Origin: Lineus longissimus
Taxonomy: Eukaryota; Nemertea; Pilidiophora; Heteronemertea; Lineidae
NCBI RefSeq assembly: GCF_910592395.1
Contig: NC_088308.1
Location: forward strand, 17,189,501 to 17,253,500
Length of the DNA stretch: 64,000 bases
Direction of reading: 5' to 3'
Shown here: piece by piece, positions 23,401 through 35,575 of the stretch
How positions within the stretch are numbered: the first letter of the stretch is position 1
How the letters are laid out: the number at the start of each line of letters is the position of its first letter
Notes under the pieces: model-generated
The model's database searches: none
What the model was told of the DNA's origin: nothing
What the model saw: only the letters and a program-made list of their open reading frames with translations
Made by a program: the position numbers and the translations under genes

Positions 23401-26350
23401 CAAACCCAGCCCGATTATGTCCTGTTTTCTGCCCCGCAGTCCTGTCACCAAGGTGGGAAATATAGGTCGTCCTAATGACTGTCCCGCCGTCCAATTTACA
23501 TGGTGAGAGACATGAGACAGTCACACCCAGCCCAATTATGTCCTACTGGCTGCCCCGCGGTCCTGTCAACTTGGTAAGAGAGATGAGACAGTCACACCGA
23601 GCCTGATTATGTCCTGCTGACTGCCCCGCCGTCCGTTAACCCGGCGATTTAATGAGACAGTCACACCCTTACCAGTCCAATTACGTCCTGCTGACTGCCA
23701 CGCCGTCCCCTTAACACGGTGAGAGACAAGGGACAGTCACACCCAGCCCAATTATGTCCTACTGGCTGCCCCGCGGTCCTGTCAACTTGGTAAGAGAGAT
23801 GATACAGTCACACGCAGCCCGGTTTCGTCCTGGTGACTGCCCCGTTGTCCAATTAACACCGTGAGAGACATGAGACAGTCACACCCAGCCTGATTATGTC
23901 CTGCTGACTGCCCCGCCGTCGGTTAACACGGCAATTAAATGAGACAGTCTCACCCATACCAGCCCAATTACGTCCTGCTGACGTCCCCGACATCCAGTTA
24001 ACACGGTGAGTGACATGAGACAGTCACACCCAGCCCAATTATGTCCTGCTGACTGCCCCGCCGTCCGTCGACACGGCGATTAAATGAGTCAGTCACACCC
24101 ATACCAGCCCGATAAAGTCCTGCTGACTGCCCCGACATCCAGTTATTACGGTGAGAGACATGAGACAGTCACACCCAGCCCACTTATATCCTGATGTCAA
24201 CCCCGCCATCCTGTCAACTTGGTGAGAGAGATGAGACAGTCACACGCAGCCTGGTTACGGCTTGATGACTCCCCCGACGTACAGTGAACACGGTGAGAGA
24301 GATGTGACCATCACACCCAGCCCAATTATGTCCTACTGGCTGCCCTGCCGTCCTGTAAACTTGGTGAGAGAGATGAGCCTATCACACACAGCTTGGTTAT
24401 GTCCTAATGACTGCCCCGCCCTCCGTCATCACGGTGAAAAATTAGACATTTACACCCATACCAGCCCGATTACGTCCTAATGACTGTCCCATGGTCCAGT
24501 TAACACGGTGAGAGATATGAGACAGTCACACCCAGCCCAATTTTGTCCTACTGGCTGCCCGCCGTCCTGTCAACTTGATGAGATAAATAAGACAGTCACT
24601 CGCAGCTCGGTTGCGTCCAGATGACTGCCCTACCGTCCAGTTAACACGGTGAAAAACATGAGACAGTAACACCCAGCCCAATTATGTCCTACTGGCTGCC
24701 CTGCCGTCCTGTCAACTTGGTGAGAGAGATGAGACAGTCACACACAGCCCAATTATGTCCTGATGGCTGCCCCGCCGTACTGTGAACTTGGTGAGAGAGA
24801 TGTGACAGTCACACCCAGCCTGGTTATGTCTGGCTGCCCCGCTGTCCTGTTAACACGGTGGGAGAGATGAGACAGTCAAACCCAGCCCGATTATGTCCTG
24901 TTTTCTGCCCAGCAGTCCTGTCACCAAGGTGAGAAATATAGGGCAGTCACACCAAGCCCAATTATGGCAATAGTGAGAGAGATGAGACAGTTTACACCCA
25001 GCCGAATTATGGGCGATATGAATAAAGACAAGTAAATGCTTTTACTACAATTTTGTACAGAAAGGCCTAGTGTAAATGTACATGGAGTTTTAGATAAAAG
25101 CATTTGCTGGTCTTTATTCATATCACCCTATGTCTTGCTACCTGCCCCGCCGTTCGGTCAATACGATGTGTGAGTTGTGACAGTCCCATTCAGTCCGATT
25201 ACGTTCTGTTGCCTGTCCTTTCAGCATGGTGGGAGATGAGACAGTAAAACCCTGCCCAATTATGTCCTCCTGACTGTCCCCGCTGTCCGGTCAATAGTGA
25301 GAGAGATGAGACAGTCACACCCAGCCTGATTATATCCTGTTTCTTGCCCTGCCGTCCAGTCAATAGAGAAAAGGGACAATTACACACAGAGCTCAATTAT
25401 GTCCTGCTGATTGCCTCGCCATCCGGTCAATAGTGAGATTGATGAGACAGTCACACCTAGCCCGATTATGTCCTGTTTTCTCCCCTGCCGTCCAGTCAAC
25501 TGAGAAATGAGACAATTACACCCAGCCCAATTTTGTCCTGCTGCCTGCCCCGCCGTCCGGTCAATAGTGAGAAATATAAGACGGTTGCACCCAGCCCGAG
25601 TATGTCCTCTTGTCTGTCCCGTCAGCATGGTGGGAGACATGAGACAGTCACACTCAGCCTGATTATGTCTTGCTGCCTGCCCCGCTGAATGGTCAATATT
25701 GAGAAAGATAAAGACATTTGCACCAAGCCTGAGTATGTCCTCTTGCCTGTCCCGTCAGCATGGTGGGAGACATGAGACAGTCACACCCAGCCTGATTATG
25801 TCCTGCTGACTGCCCCGCTGAATGGTCAACAGTGAGAAAGATAAGACAGTTGCACCCAGCTCGAGTATGTCCTCTTGCCTTTCCCGTGGTGGGAGACATC
25901 AGACAGTCACACCCAGCCTGATTATGTCTTGCTGACTGCCCCGCTGAATGGTCAATAGTGAGAAAGATAAGACAGTTGCACCCAGCTCGAGTATGTCCTC
26001 TTGCCTTTCCCGTGGTGGGAGACATGAGACAGTCACACCCAGCCTGATTATGTCCTGCTGACTGCCCCGCTGAATGGTCAATAGTGAGAAAGATAAGACA
26101 GTTGCACCCAGCTCGAGTATGTCCTCTTGCCTTTCCCGTGGTGGGAGACATCAGACAGTCACACCCAGCCTGATTATGTCTTGCTACCTGCCCCGCCGTT
26201 TAGTCAACACAATGTGAGAGTTGTGACAGTCACACCCAGCCTGATTATGTCCTGTTGCCTGTCCCATCAGTGTGGTAAGGGAGATGAGATAGTCACACCC
26301 AGCCCAATGATGCCTTGCTTCCTGCCCCGCCTTCCTGTCCCGCCATGTAG
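14460..26350. repeat. 71-bp-unit satellite block with higher-order duplications
   Basis: About 160 units. A typical unit reads GTGAGAGACATGAGACAGTC, ACACCCAGCCCAA, TATGTCCTGCTGGCTGCCCC, GCCGTCCAGTTAACATG; 71 bp was measured directly at 20641-20712. Subtypes differ in the middle and end (for example CTGTCAACTTG, GTTAACACG, or CGATTAAATGAGACAG). Large segments are duplicated at constant offsets (3328, 992, 1760 and 1476 bp). From about 25140 the units are diverged and include a 126-bp dimeric repeat (25740-26160). No gene and no plausible long ORF lie inside. Confidence 0.95.
25011..25128. mobile_element. 118-bp hairpin MITE, copy 2, inserted in the satellite
   Basis: Same length and orientation as 11850-11967, with about 90% identity. 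It splits a 71-bp satellite unit between AATTAT and TATGTC, with TAT present on both sides, so both the empty site and a 3-bp target duplication can be read directly. Confidence 0.85.
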
Positions 26351-26880
26351 GACCAAGTTGTGAAAGACAAGGGCCATTCCTATTGGTACACCAGCTGCTT
26401 GTTGTGAAAGACAAGGGACTAGGCCACCGGTTGTGAAAGACTGTGGTTTATACCACCAGCTCCACCGACCCTCAGGCTGTGCAGGCTGCCCCATGTTGTT
26501 CACAACTGGTAGTGGGGTAGCAGGAGGTAAGTTCTTTAGTAGTCCCTGCTCTTGGCCAGCCTGCAGACTGGTGTAGCAATTGTTTACCTGTCTCTCAAAG
26601 CTTAGTTGGTCCCCCATCTCTCATAACCTGTGGTTAAAGACGGTCGAGCTATATTCCCTTGTCTCTCATTACTTGTGGCTAATGTAGCAGGTGGTGTAGT
26701 CCCTATCTCTCACAACCTGTGGCTGGTGGTATAAACCCCACTCTTTCACAACCTGTGATATAGTCCGTTGTGTTTCACAGAAAGTGGCTGATGTGGGGGA
26801 GGAACAGTCCTTGTCTTTCGCAACTTGGTTGTCTGTCGTTCACAGCCGGAGGCTGGCACAGCTGGCAGTTGAAACCGGAT
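26350..26880. repeat. Right flank of the repeat block: inverted copies of the left flank
   Basis: From 26350 to about 26475 the sequence resembles 14270-14400 in the same direction (GTGAAAGACAAGGGACTA, CCACCAGCTCCACC). From about 26480 it reverses: the complement of 26490-26580 matches 14187-14270 (shared CAGTCTGCAGGCTG and GGGACTACTAA). Degenerate inverted 45-bp units (CTCTCATAACCTGTGG and relatives) continue to about 26870. Confidence 0.7.
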
Positions 26881-28030
26881 AAACAAGAAGACATCCATAT
26901 ACATTCTTGCATAATCAATTTATTATACTGCAATAATACAATATATTATATCATATATGTTATATATAATGTCCTTTATTTACATAAATATACACAAATA
27001 AATTAATTTCAGTTCTTACGCTTAACATCAACAGAAGATACATGAATCTCAGCCCAGCAATACAAGAACACCAATGTCAATTGACAAAGTGATTTGAAGA
27101 ACTTAAAATCAGAGAAGAGCTTGGAAGACAAGGGGTCCACCTTTCCCAATCACGAGACAGTATGTGCAAATTTAAGATTAGCATAAAAAATTCCATGCAC
27201 CTTGTAGATGTCTTTGAAACTTGAGCATTTTGAAATTTTAAAAAACTCTGTTTCAAACATATTTCAACTTAAAGTGTATGGACCTTCAGTAAGTATTATT
27301 TGCAGTTTTAACACCAACCAGAAACTGCAGCACATCCAAGGCCCCCCCCCATTTTTTGGAGAAAAAAACCTTTCAAATTGACCATGACATTTTAGAATTT
27401 GGGAAAGAATATTTGAAATTGACTGTTAATATCACTGTATACCACCCGGCACACCCAATTTTGCCCCTGATCATGGCATGCAAGTGTTCAAATCGAATAT
27501 TTCAGAAACTTACTTCTTTTCAGCTGGTATAAATAGGAAATTAAAATAGCGATTCTAATAACAGCTGGATTTTTTGTAGCTGCATTTAACAGCTGTATTT
27601 TCTAGTTATTAATTTACATATCTTGATGCATAAGTGTGTACATTGCTATGAGAGCCAAAGTCTATAGTATATATGATGAGTTGCAGATAGACAAGAGAAG
27701 TAAGTCATTTGATGTGGGTATAGCATGTATAAAATTTACACCACCCATGACAAATGGTTTTTCGCCTCTGTCACTTTGTTTTACAAGCATAATTTAGCAA
27801 TTTGATGGGATCTCAAGAGCAAAGATTGCTTTTTGGCTCAATGTTGCATGTAATCAATTTGGCTTTTTTTTAGACGTGCATTGAAAAAAGAACTCCAAAC
27901 TTCTTCCTAATTGCCTAAAACCTACGGGAAGACTAGGGAGCTGTGGGCCGAAAGTCATAACACAGCACAATGGAACAACAACAAACTAACAATTATTTTC
28001 CTCAAATATTTCATACAAAACTAAGGGACA

Positions 28031-28390
28031 AGAATCAAAATCAAACAAATTTTCACGGTTATGAATCAAAATTCAACAGATCTTCACAGATGTGAATCAA
28101 AATCCAACCAATGGTCATGGATATGAATCAAAATCCAACACATTTTTATGGATATGGATCAAAATTCAACAGATCTTCACAGATATGAATCAAAATCCAA
28201 CAAATGGTCATGGATATGGATCCAACAATTTTTTATGGATATGGATCAAAATTCAACAGATCTTCACAGATATGGATCAAAATCCAACACATTTTTATGG
28301 ATATGGATCAAAATTCAACAGATTTTCACGGATATGAATCAAAATCCAAGAAATGGTCATGGATATGGATCAAAATCCAATAAATTTTCA
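28031..28390. repeat. 31-bp minisatellite, about 11 units
   Basis: Units of GATATGGATCAAAATCCAAC followed by a variable 11-bp tail (ACATTTTTATG, AAATGGTCATG or AGATCTTCACA). Three tail types alternate. The Asn/Gln-rich ORFs here are artefacts of the repeat. Confidence 0.9.
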
Positions 28391-29138
28391 CTTTACGCCA
28401 ATATTTTAGTCACTGTATATAGCTCTGTTAACTTCCTTTATAAGCTTACCAATTGCACAATATGAGGGATGTCATTTTCTCTATATACAAATTGATATTT
28501 ACATTCTTTGCAGATCTTTCTTACATTAGATCTGGGACAAATATGAAATTGACAAATGTGGTTATGGGGACACCTGCGTGCCAATTTCAATAGATGGCAA
28601 CTACTACAAAGCTACCGCAGAGCAAAGTTAGAATGTCAAATTCAGTCACCAAATAGGATAACATCCGTTGATATCAAACAGCATGACCTGCACAACAAAG
28701 GATCAAGTTCTTTGAAAATACAGATTCAGGGCATAGTGCTTGATTACTAGTAGCTACATTAGGACCTGATTCAGCATTTTCAGAAAATTTGACACTGGGG
28801 TGATGTCTTTAGACAGAAATGCAGTCAATTTCAGTTTGAAAAGTACGTATCTACGCAAACACAAGAAATTGGACACAGAACTCAAAAACATACACAGAAG
28901 AAAACGTACATAACAATTAAAATTACAGAAGCAGACTATACTTTGGCATATTAAGGATAAAGGACACTGTATATAGCCTAACCAAATCCAGCATGGCTTT
29001 ATTAGGGCGCATCAAGAATATCAAAATGTTCCAATATCATGATATTCTGATACGTTCAATATCAATATTATGTCGATATTCAGCTGGTATTTCTCTGCTT
29101 GATATTGACTAATAGATATATGTATTGGTAATTTGGAG

Positions 29139-29203
29139 TTAAAGGGGTACGTCATTCGTAATTGTGGTCCAGCTAAATAGAAATCCACTAATACACAATG
29201 CCG
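29139..29203 (+). repeat. Dispersed repeat, inverted partner of 2581-2658
   Basis: Reads AAAGGGGTACGTCATTCGTA then CTAAATAGAAATCCACTAAT; it is the reverse complement of the copy in IVD intron 1. Confidence 0.6.
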
Positions 29204-29747
29204 TAGTCCAGTTATTGTGAATACAAATTTGTTTATAGTTGGTATTCATAGTACGTGTATTTGTATATCAGTCTACACAACGGCAATGTTGAAATTTATA
29301 TTTAGTACGTATTTCTGCAATTGGACATTTTTAAATTCAATTACAAATTCACAATTTTTAATCAATGGCGTAGGCCTTTAATGTTGTCAAAACATATTAG
29401 AATATCATTATAACATTATCACGTTATAAATCATTATAACGTTATCACATTATAAATCATAATAACATTATTAAAAAATTGTGATTTCCTTGGCGCGCAA
29501 TACTTTATGGGGGGGGGGGGGTCTGTGTACACTGGGAGCATTATAAACAACCATGACTACTAGTAGACTTGGGATTATAAAACAGACATGAGATTTCATC
29601 CTATAGTGTTTGATGGTCTCCTCGATATTTTCATATAACTATATATCTCAATTCATAATTAACAAGTTTAACAACTTTGAGAAGACTTTTTCGATTTTAT
29701 GTACATATGTTTGGTGATATACATAGTTTGATCATGCATCATGTACC

Positions 29748-29953
29748 TTAAAGGAAGACTATACTTAGGTGTGAGAAGCTCAAATTTGGGTGACTATTAT
29801 GCACAGCTAAAGGCCCAGGTTGTGTTTGATTCTGCTATTATTATATTCCTCATAATTTGAACAGTCTGATGTAGAGAGATGGGGGAGACCCCTATCATCA
29901 ACTTCATTCAACTTAATCTGACCTACCTGTTCCTACCTATAGTCTCCCTTTAA
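29748..29953. mobile_element. TTAA-flanked MITE, copy 1 (diverged)
   Basis: TTAA at both ends (29748-29751, 29950-29953), with terminal AGGAAGACTATA and inverse of TATAGTCTCCCT. Internal match to the copies at 30960 and 36942 (GGTGACTATTA, GAGACCCCTAT). TTAA targets suggest a piggyBac-like mobiliser, an inference. Confidence 0.75.
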
Positions 29954-30187
29954 GTGTGTCTTATTGTGATACAGGCAATGGATTTATTTCTGTACCTTTG
30001 TAAATATACATCATATAGCTGATGGAATATAGCATAGTTTCAGCTGATTTTACACTCAAGAACTTGAACCTTAATATGCATGGATAATTACATTTGACTC
30101 GAATGGAAGCTGATATAATATGTGTACATTTTCGATTGACTTCATATACACTTATTAAGTAAATAAACATTAACCCTTCAATCACTA

Positions 30188-30589
30188 TAGCTGCGCTTAC
30201 ACCACGAAATATTGGTGGACCAATTGCACTTACACCACCACATTGCCGCGACAAATTGGTTCGGCAATCCATTGCCGATACAAATTGCCGAGCGAATTTG
30301 TCCCACCAAGCTTGATGGTCCAAATTCGCCCGGCTTGCTAAAAGCTCGGCTTTGTCGTGGTGTACGCGCAAATGGTTCGGCAATTAGCTAGTTGGATGGT
30401 TCGGCTCCAGGCGGCGCTTTCGAAATGGCGCTTTCTGCGCATGCAATTTATTGTTTGCGCGCCATCTGTAGCCGGATTTTATAACTAGCTGCAGCGCTGG
30501 TGTAAGCGCTTGGTGGATTTTCGATGGTGCGGCATTGGTTCCCGAACCAAGATTAGTGGTCCATTTTCAGGTGGTGTAAGTGCGGCTTA
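30188..30589. mobile_element. About 402-bp palindromic MITE
   Basis: Left end TAGCTGCGCTTACACCAC and inverted right end TAAGCCGCACTTACACCAC. The interior repeats motifs such as TTGGTTCGGCAAT, TTGCCG and TGGTCC in both directions, giving an extended palindrome. No ORF. Flanking TA or TATA is a possible target duplication. Confidence 0.7.
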
Positions 30590-30959
30590 TAACAAGGATG
30601 TTGCACACAGCCCAAGAATAGTGTGTTAATATGATGTTTTTCAATTGCTCTGACATTTTTTCAAGAGGTTTTATAGCAGAAACTAATGTCACAAAATGGC
30701 CCAACGCACAGATAAATGAGTCCTGATTCCAAGTTAAAAGGGATCATTTCCTTTGATCTTTTATTGCTCATTACTATTATCAAGCATTGATAAAGAATAA
30801 AACAATTTTTGGGGGGGGGGGGGGGTTCTGAAGTTCCAATTTTGTTGAAACCAATGATAGGAACAAACCCTTTTGCATGTGTCAATAGTTCACACAATTA
30901 GCTCTCATCTTAAAACATATGAGATGCCCACATGACACATGCAGTAGTTGTCTTTTACC

Positions 30960-31185
30960 TTAAAGGGGGACTATAGGCAGGAGCAGAGGGGCTAATTTGG
31001 CCATCTTCAGGTGACTATTAAATATACACAGTAAGGGCCCTGGGTCATGTCAGATTCAGCACTAAATATAATCCTCGTACAAGCATGAATCATTTCGATG
31101 TACTGTGAGATGTGAGAGACCCCTATTGGCGACTTTGTGTAACTTTATCTTGCCTGCCTAGCTGCTGCCTATATTGTCCCTTTAA
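30960..31185. mobile_element. TTAA-flanked MITE, copy 2
   Basis: TTAA at 30960-30963 and 31182-31185; ends AGGGGGACTATAGGCAG and inverse of CTGCCTATATTGTCCCT. About 90% identical, in inverted orientation, to 36942-37163. Confidence 0.85.
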
Positions 31186-31398
31186 AGATTTTTTCGCAAT
31201 GGGTTAATGAAGAAATGCGTATGAAATCAACCAAATGTAATAGTATCTGATTAAAAACATATGAGCAATGAAACCAATACACACATTCAACTGTAGTAAT
31301 TGCCATTAAGTTAGTTGAAATAGTACAATCCGACCACATCACATCTTGGTTGAAGTTAATTGCATCAGAAATGAACAAGGCTAGTCCATATACAAGTA

Positions 31399-31576
31399 CA
31401 GTAGAACCTCTTTATTAAGGACATCCGCGGGATTGACAATTGCTAACCTCATTTGTGAGGTATCCGGATTAGAGAGGTCAAATTGAATGGAAACAACCAC
31501 TTTGGGACCACAACTAGTGTCCTTATTAGAGAGGTTGTCCATATTAGAGAGGTGTCCGCTAAGGGAGGTTCCACTG
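31399..31576 (+). mobile_element. Tigger/pogo-like MITE, copy 5
   Basis: 178-bp family member: CAGTAGAACCTCTTTATTAA at the left, GGTTCCACTG at the right, TA before the left end. The right-hand duplication is lost (TT). Confidence 0.78.
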
Positions 31577-32730
31577 TTCTTCTGTGATACTTTAAGTCAA
31601 ACATCACATGTCTCAGTATCAAAATACTGAAAACTTGTACATCAGAAGTTCTGATTATTTTGTTGTTTTATATATACTGGCAGGTTCCAAACTGCAAATT
31701 CTAGTCCTATTTATTTCTGATACCGATAATAATCATGTACATCTTGAACCATGATGTTCATCAGCATGTAAGACCCATAGGAAACCATTTTGACGTCTGT
31801 GAAAATATAACTCCGACTGTCTTTTAGGATCACCATAAGTCTTACAAAGCCGCAGTTCGTAATAACATATCATACAAGAAACACTATATACATTCACTTA
31901 AAAAATTCTATTCAAATAATATTTGTTTTTGAGGCTTAATATTTAAAAATAATATTTTGAGTTGAATATATGACGGATTGCCCAACTGAACACCTGAGAG
32001 GTATTATCGACAAATTCTAACAAACACTTTTCACTCCAGGGTATTTCCGGAACTACAACCAAAGGCCACCACACAAAATGTTTCACTCAGGTCCTGCATG
32101 GTTTGTTAGAACAAGTGAAATTACAGAAATAAGGCATCTCAACCAACTTCCAGCACCATGCACAGCATTGAGACCTTTCAATTGGGTTCCAGTCACACCA
32201 CGGCAACAGCGCCTTTCAACCAGGTTCGAATGGAACCACAGCAACAGGACTTTTCAACCAATTCCAGTGGAACCACGGCAACAAGACCTACCAACCTGGT
32301 TCCAGTGGAGCCACGGAAACATGACCTAGGTTCCAGTGGAAACACAGTTGTAGCAAGACCTTTCAACTGGATTCCAATGGAACCGCAGCAAGACCTCTCA
32401 ACATGCCCTTCCAATCACGAGGTACTATAGCTATAAAACTCATTGGGTAGTTGCCCTTGCCAGTGAGGTTCCTGGTAGAGAAAGGGGCATGCAATGGGCT
32501 AATACAAGGCTTCGTCGCATGATGTAGGGCAGTAGTCTCATATCCCCACAAAACATGCCAACATTTTCTTGATCGAAAACCCCCAAAATGTTTGTTACAC
32601 AATTGTTGATGACTTTCTTCTCAATATCATAGAAAATCTTAAGTATTTTAGAAATGTTGAAGAAACACCCTCAGGAGAACTCCGACTGAAAAGGTTTGAT
32701 ATCTTCTGGAGCCGTAAGGCACAAACAACA

Positions 32731-32808
32731 CATTATGTGACCACATTATGTAACCACATTAAGTGACCACATTATGTAACCACATTATGTGACCACATTA
32801 TGTGACCA
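32731..32808. repeat. 13-bp tandem repeat, six copies
   Basis: CATTATGTGACCA repeated with G/A (TGTGA/TGTAA) and one T/A change; the period is exactly 13 bp. Confidence 0.85.
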
Positions 32809-35575
32809 CATGACTGAGTTTTCCAACATCTGCCTCAAAACATGCTCATAAAATGACATCGTAAATATCACAAATCGAACCATGTCCAAAATAACAAACT
32901 GCTGAAAATTATCCAACGCCCTTTTTGCAAATACTAACAATGAGGCATTGAGCAATCATAACAACAAGGAATTCATTCACGGCCACTTGTATCACATCAA
33001 TGAAATCATCCGTGGAAATGCAAAAATACAATAGAGCCAGCCAAATGTATATTTACACTACTTTCAGCATGCAGAATGTGCTACGAGTAGGGAGACATAT
33101 TAAACTCCTTCCGTAACAACGTCCGATGAATAACATAGTACAGCCTTCTGTTCGTACAGTCTTTCTCATTTTTCACCAAAAAGACTGAAAGACAGGCTGA
33201 AAAAAGATCTGAATTTTTGCAAAATTTCATTTTTTTGAATTTTTGTTCTTCTTTGATCAGTAAATGACAGGCACTATATGTACAAGAAGTGTCGAATATG
33301 AAATGTACACAGTACTACCGTTTATTCTATTTCGTCAACCAAAATGTTTTTACTTTTATTTTTTCTACTTTAGCAAGTGTGTTTGACCCCTCGGAAACAA
33401 GTACAACATTAACACTCCTTGAAAATAAAGGAGAGAAAGTGCAGTATATTTAAATTCTGTAACAATAAATCTAACAACACCATGACTACGTCAAGTGTAC
33501 GATTAATATCACAGAATTTTTTTGGATTTGGAAGGATTAACATTACTTTTTCTTTGCCGTCCAGAACGAGCTAAAAATCAAGACAGAGGGATTGATAAAA
33601 AAATTTGTCTCAGATCAGAGATTTTTTTACCTCAGATATATAGTGTGGTAGAGAGGTTTAGAGAAATCTTTGATATCTCTCTCATCTCACTACTTGTTGT
33701 GCCTAGGCCTACTGCCCCCCAGGACCGAGAAGTCAAACATGGCCCCTTGATCCATGTCAATTACATTTTCATTCATCAAATATCAAGGACAAAACAAGAG
33801 GTGCTGCTGGTGATGATTTAATAATGCTTCGGCTTAAGCTGCACCTGACACAACAACAAGGAATATAATCATCGAAGGACAGCTTTATAGAAAAGATAAC
33901 AAAATATGCTTGTACAGGCTAATTGTACACGAAATAAGCTGTGTTCTAAAAGCAAATCATGGTAATTATATTTGCGATAAAGAAAGTGATTCAGTAACTA
34001 ACTTACTGGAAGCAGCAGTACCTTCCATGGGCCTTAAAGCATGCACAATGGCTAACAGAAGATTTGTTTACAATTGAAAAGTATACAATTTTAAACTAAG
34101 TACACCAAAAGTTACAATCAGACTGCATGGTCACTGGGATGAAACCCAGAATGAAATGAAATGTCAAAAGAATTTGAAATTATCGAAGTTGTCCAAGTTC
34201 GATAAAAATTCTGAACCCAAATGGCCATTTTTACCCGACACAGGTGTTGGTGTGTATCTGTACTGTCCATAGTTCAGAATTTCCTTACTTGCTATTTCGA
34301 CAAAGCAATACATTTGGAGGTGTACGTGTACTTTTCGCTGGCGATATTTCATTTGAATCTTGAACTTCTTTTTGATGATCTCACCTGGGATTCATCAGCA
34401 ACCAATTTATCATGAAGTCAAAAGCACATTCACCGCTGACAGAAATATCTTGTCAGGAGCTGTATTTTCTCTTCCCTTAAACACACCTCCAGTTTCAAGA
34501 AGGATATTGAAAACGAAACTAGAAAATAAAGTACAAAATGATTCAGTAGCCTGTTGGATGGGCGACTAAGAAGACGAAAGGATTTGGTACATGAGTCAAA
34601 AAGAGAAAATTTCACGGTTTACTGTTTCAGAAAACAACGCTTTTACGAAAGAAAAGTACACACTGAGGGTATTCAACAAGAAATATGAACAGCACCCATT
34701 ACCCAACCAGCATCATTGATGTGATGATCACGGCAATCTTTATAGTTTTAGCTCAGACATGTCAAACCAAACTGATATTTCTCCTAAGAAAAACCCCAGA
34801 TTCAATACTACTGTGGATGGGCTTCAAACGGCCCCAAATGAATTGTATGGCATCACTACTAATGAATAAGAGCAAGCTAAATTATTTTTCTTTATCACAA
34901 TATTGTCTTATTATTAGTAGTGAGCCATAAGCCTAATTTACAACCTCCATATAAGGGTCAGTCGGATATAGCAAATACAATGAAATATACTGGTCATTTT
35001 CAAATCAGATACAACAGTAACTTATAACTGTTGATATATTATATCTTAAACATGTTAAAAGGTAGAAGAGCATATATTCATCAATTACTCAGAAACCTAC
35101 ACAAACACAAAACATGCAAAAAAAACTATTTAGTCCAAAAAAGTTGTGTTTGACAATCATCAGAAAATGACCACTATATCATAACTATTTTTAACCTTTA
35201 CTGTCTCGATATTTCTGTACATAGTATTTATCTTTATAGAATTTTAAACCAAAGCGTTTTGTTCAAAAACAATAAGTCCAAAGCATTACATATCTGATGC
35301 CATTATAATAGTACCATTATATGAACACCAGTTTAGCTGTGTCATTTGTTATTTACATTTATTTACAAATAATAAATAACAGGCAGACGTCACAATAGGA
35401 TTATAAATAGACATTTTAGTGTACACAATATTTTTTACAATATTACAGAACTGCAGTTGCTGTATTAATAGACACCAACAAAACGTACACCTATCTTTAT
35501 TTCCACCTGTTCAACTATGCGTAATTATATCAGAAACGTCTATCTTATATACAAAATGGCAGTGTTACAAAAATA

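Larger units (their letters stand above)
26880..35340. other. AT-rich gene-free region downstream of the neuregulin-like gene
   Basis: No exon could be supported on either strand in 8.4 kb. It holds a 31-bp minisatellite, a 13-bp repeat, three MITE families and several poly-G runs (13 G at 29509-29521; 15 G at 30811-30825). Plus-strand TTTATT hexamers (AATAAA on the minus strand) occur near 26968 and 35358, so part may be an extended 3'UTR of the minus-strand gene. That is speculation. Confidence 0.5.

Noticed and set aside
14460-26350. Resemblance of the array to CRISPR repeats and spacers
   Set aside because: The 71-bp units are contiguous and diverged along their whole length; there are no unique spacers, and the genome is an animal's.
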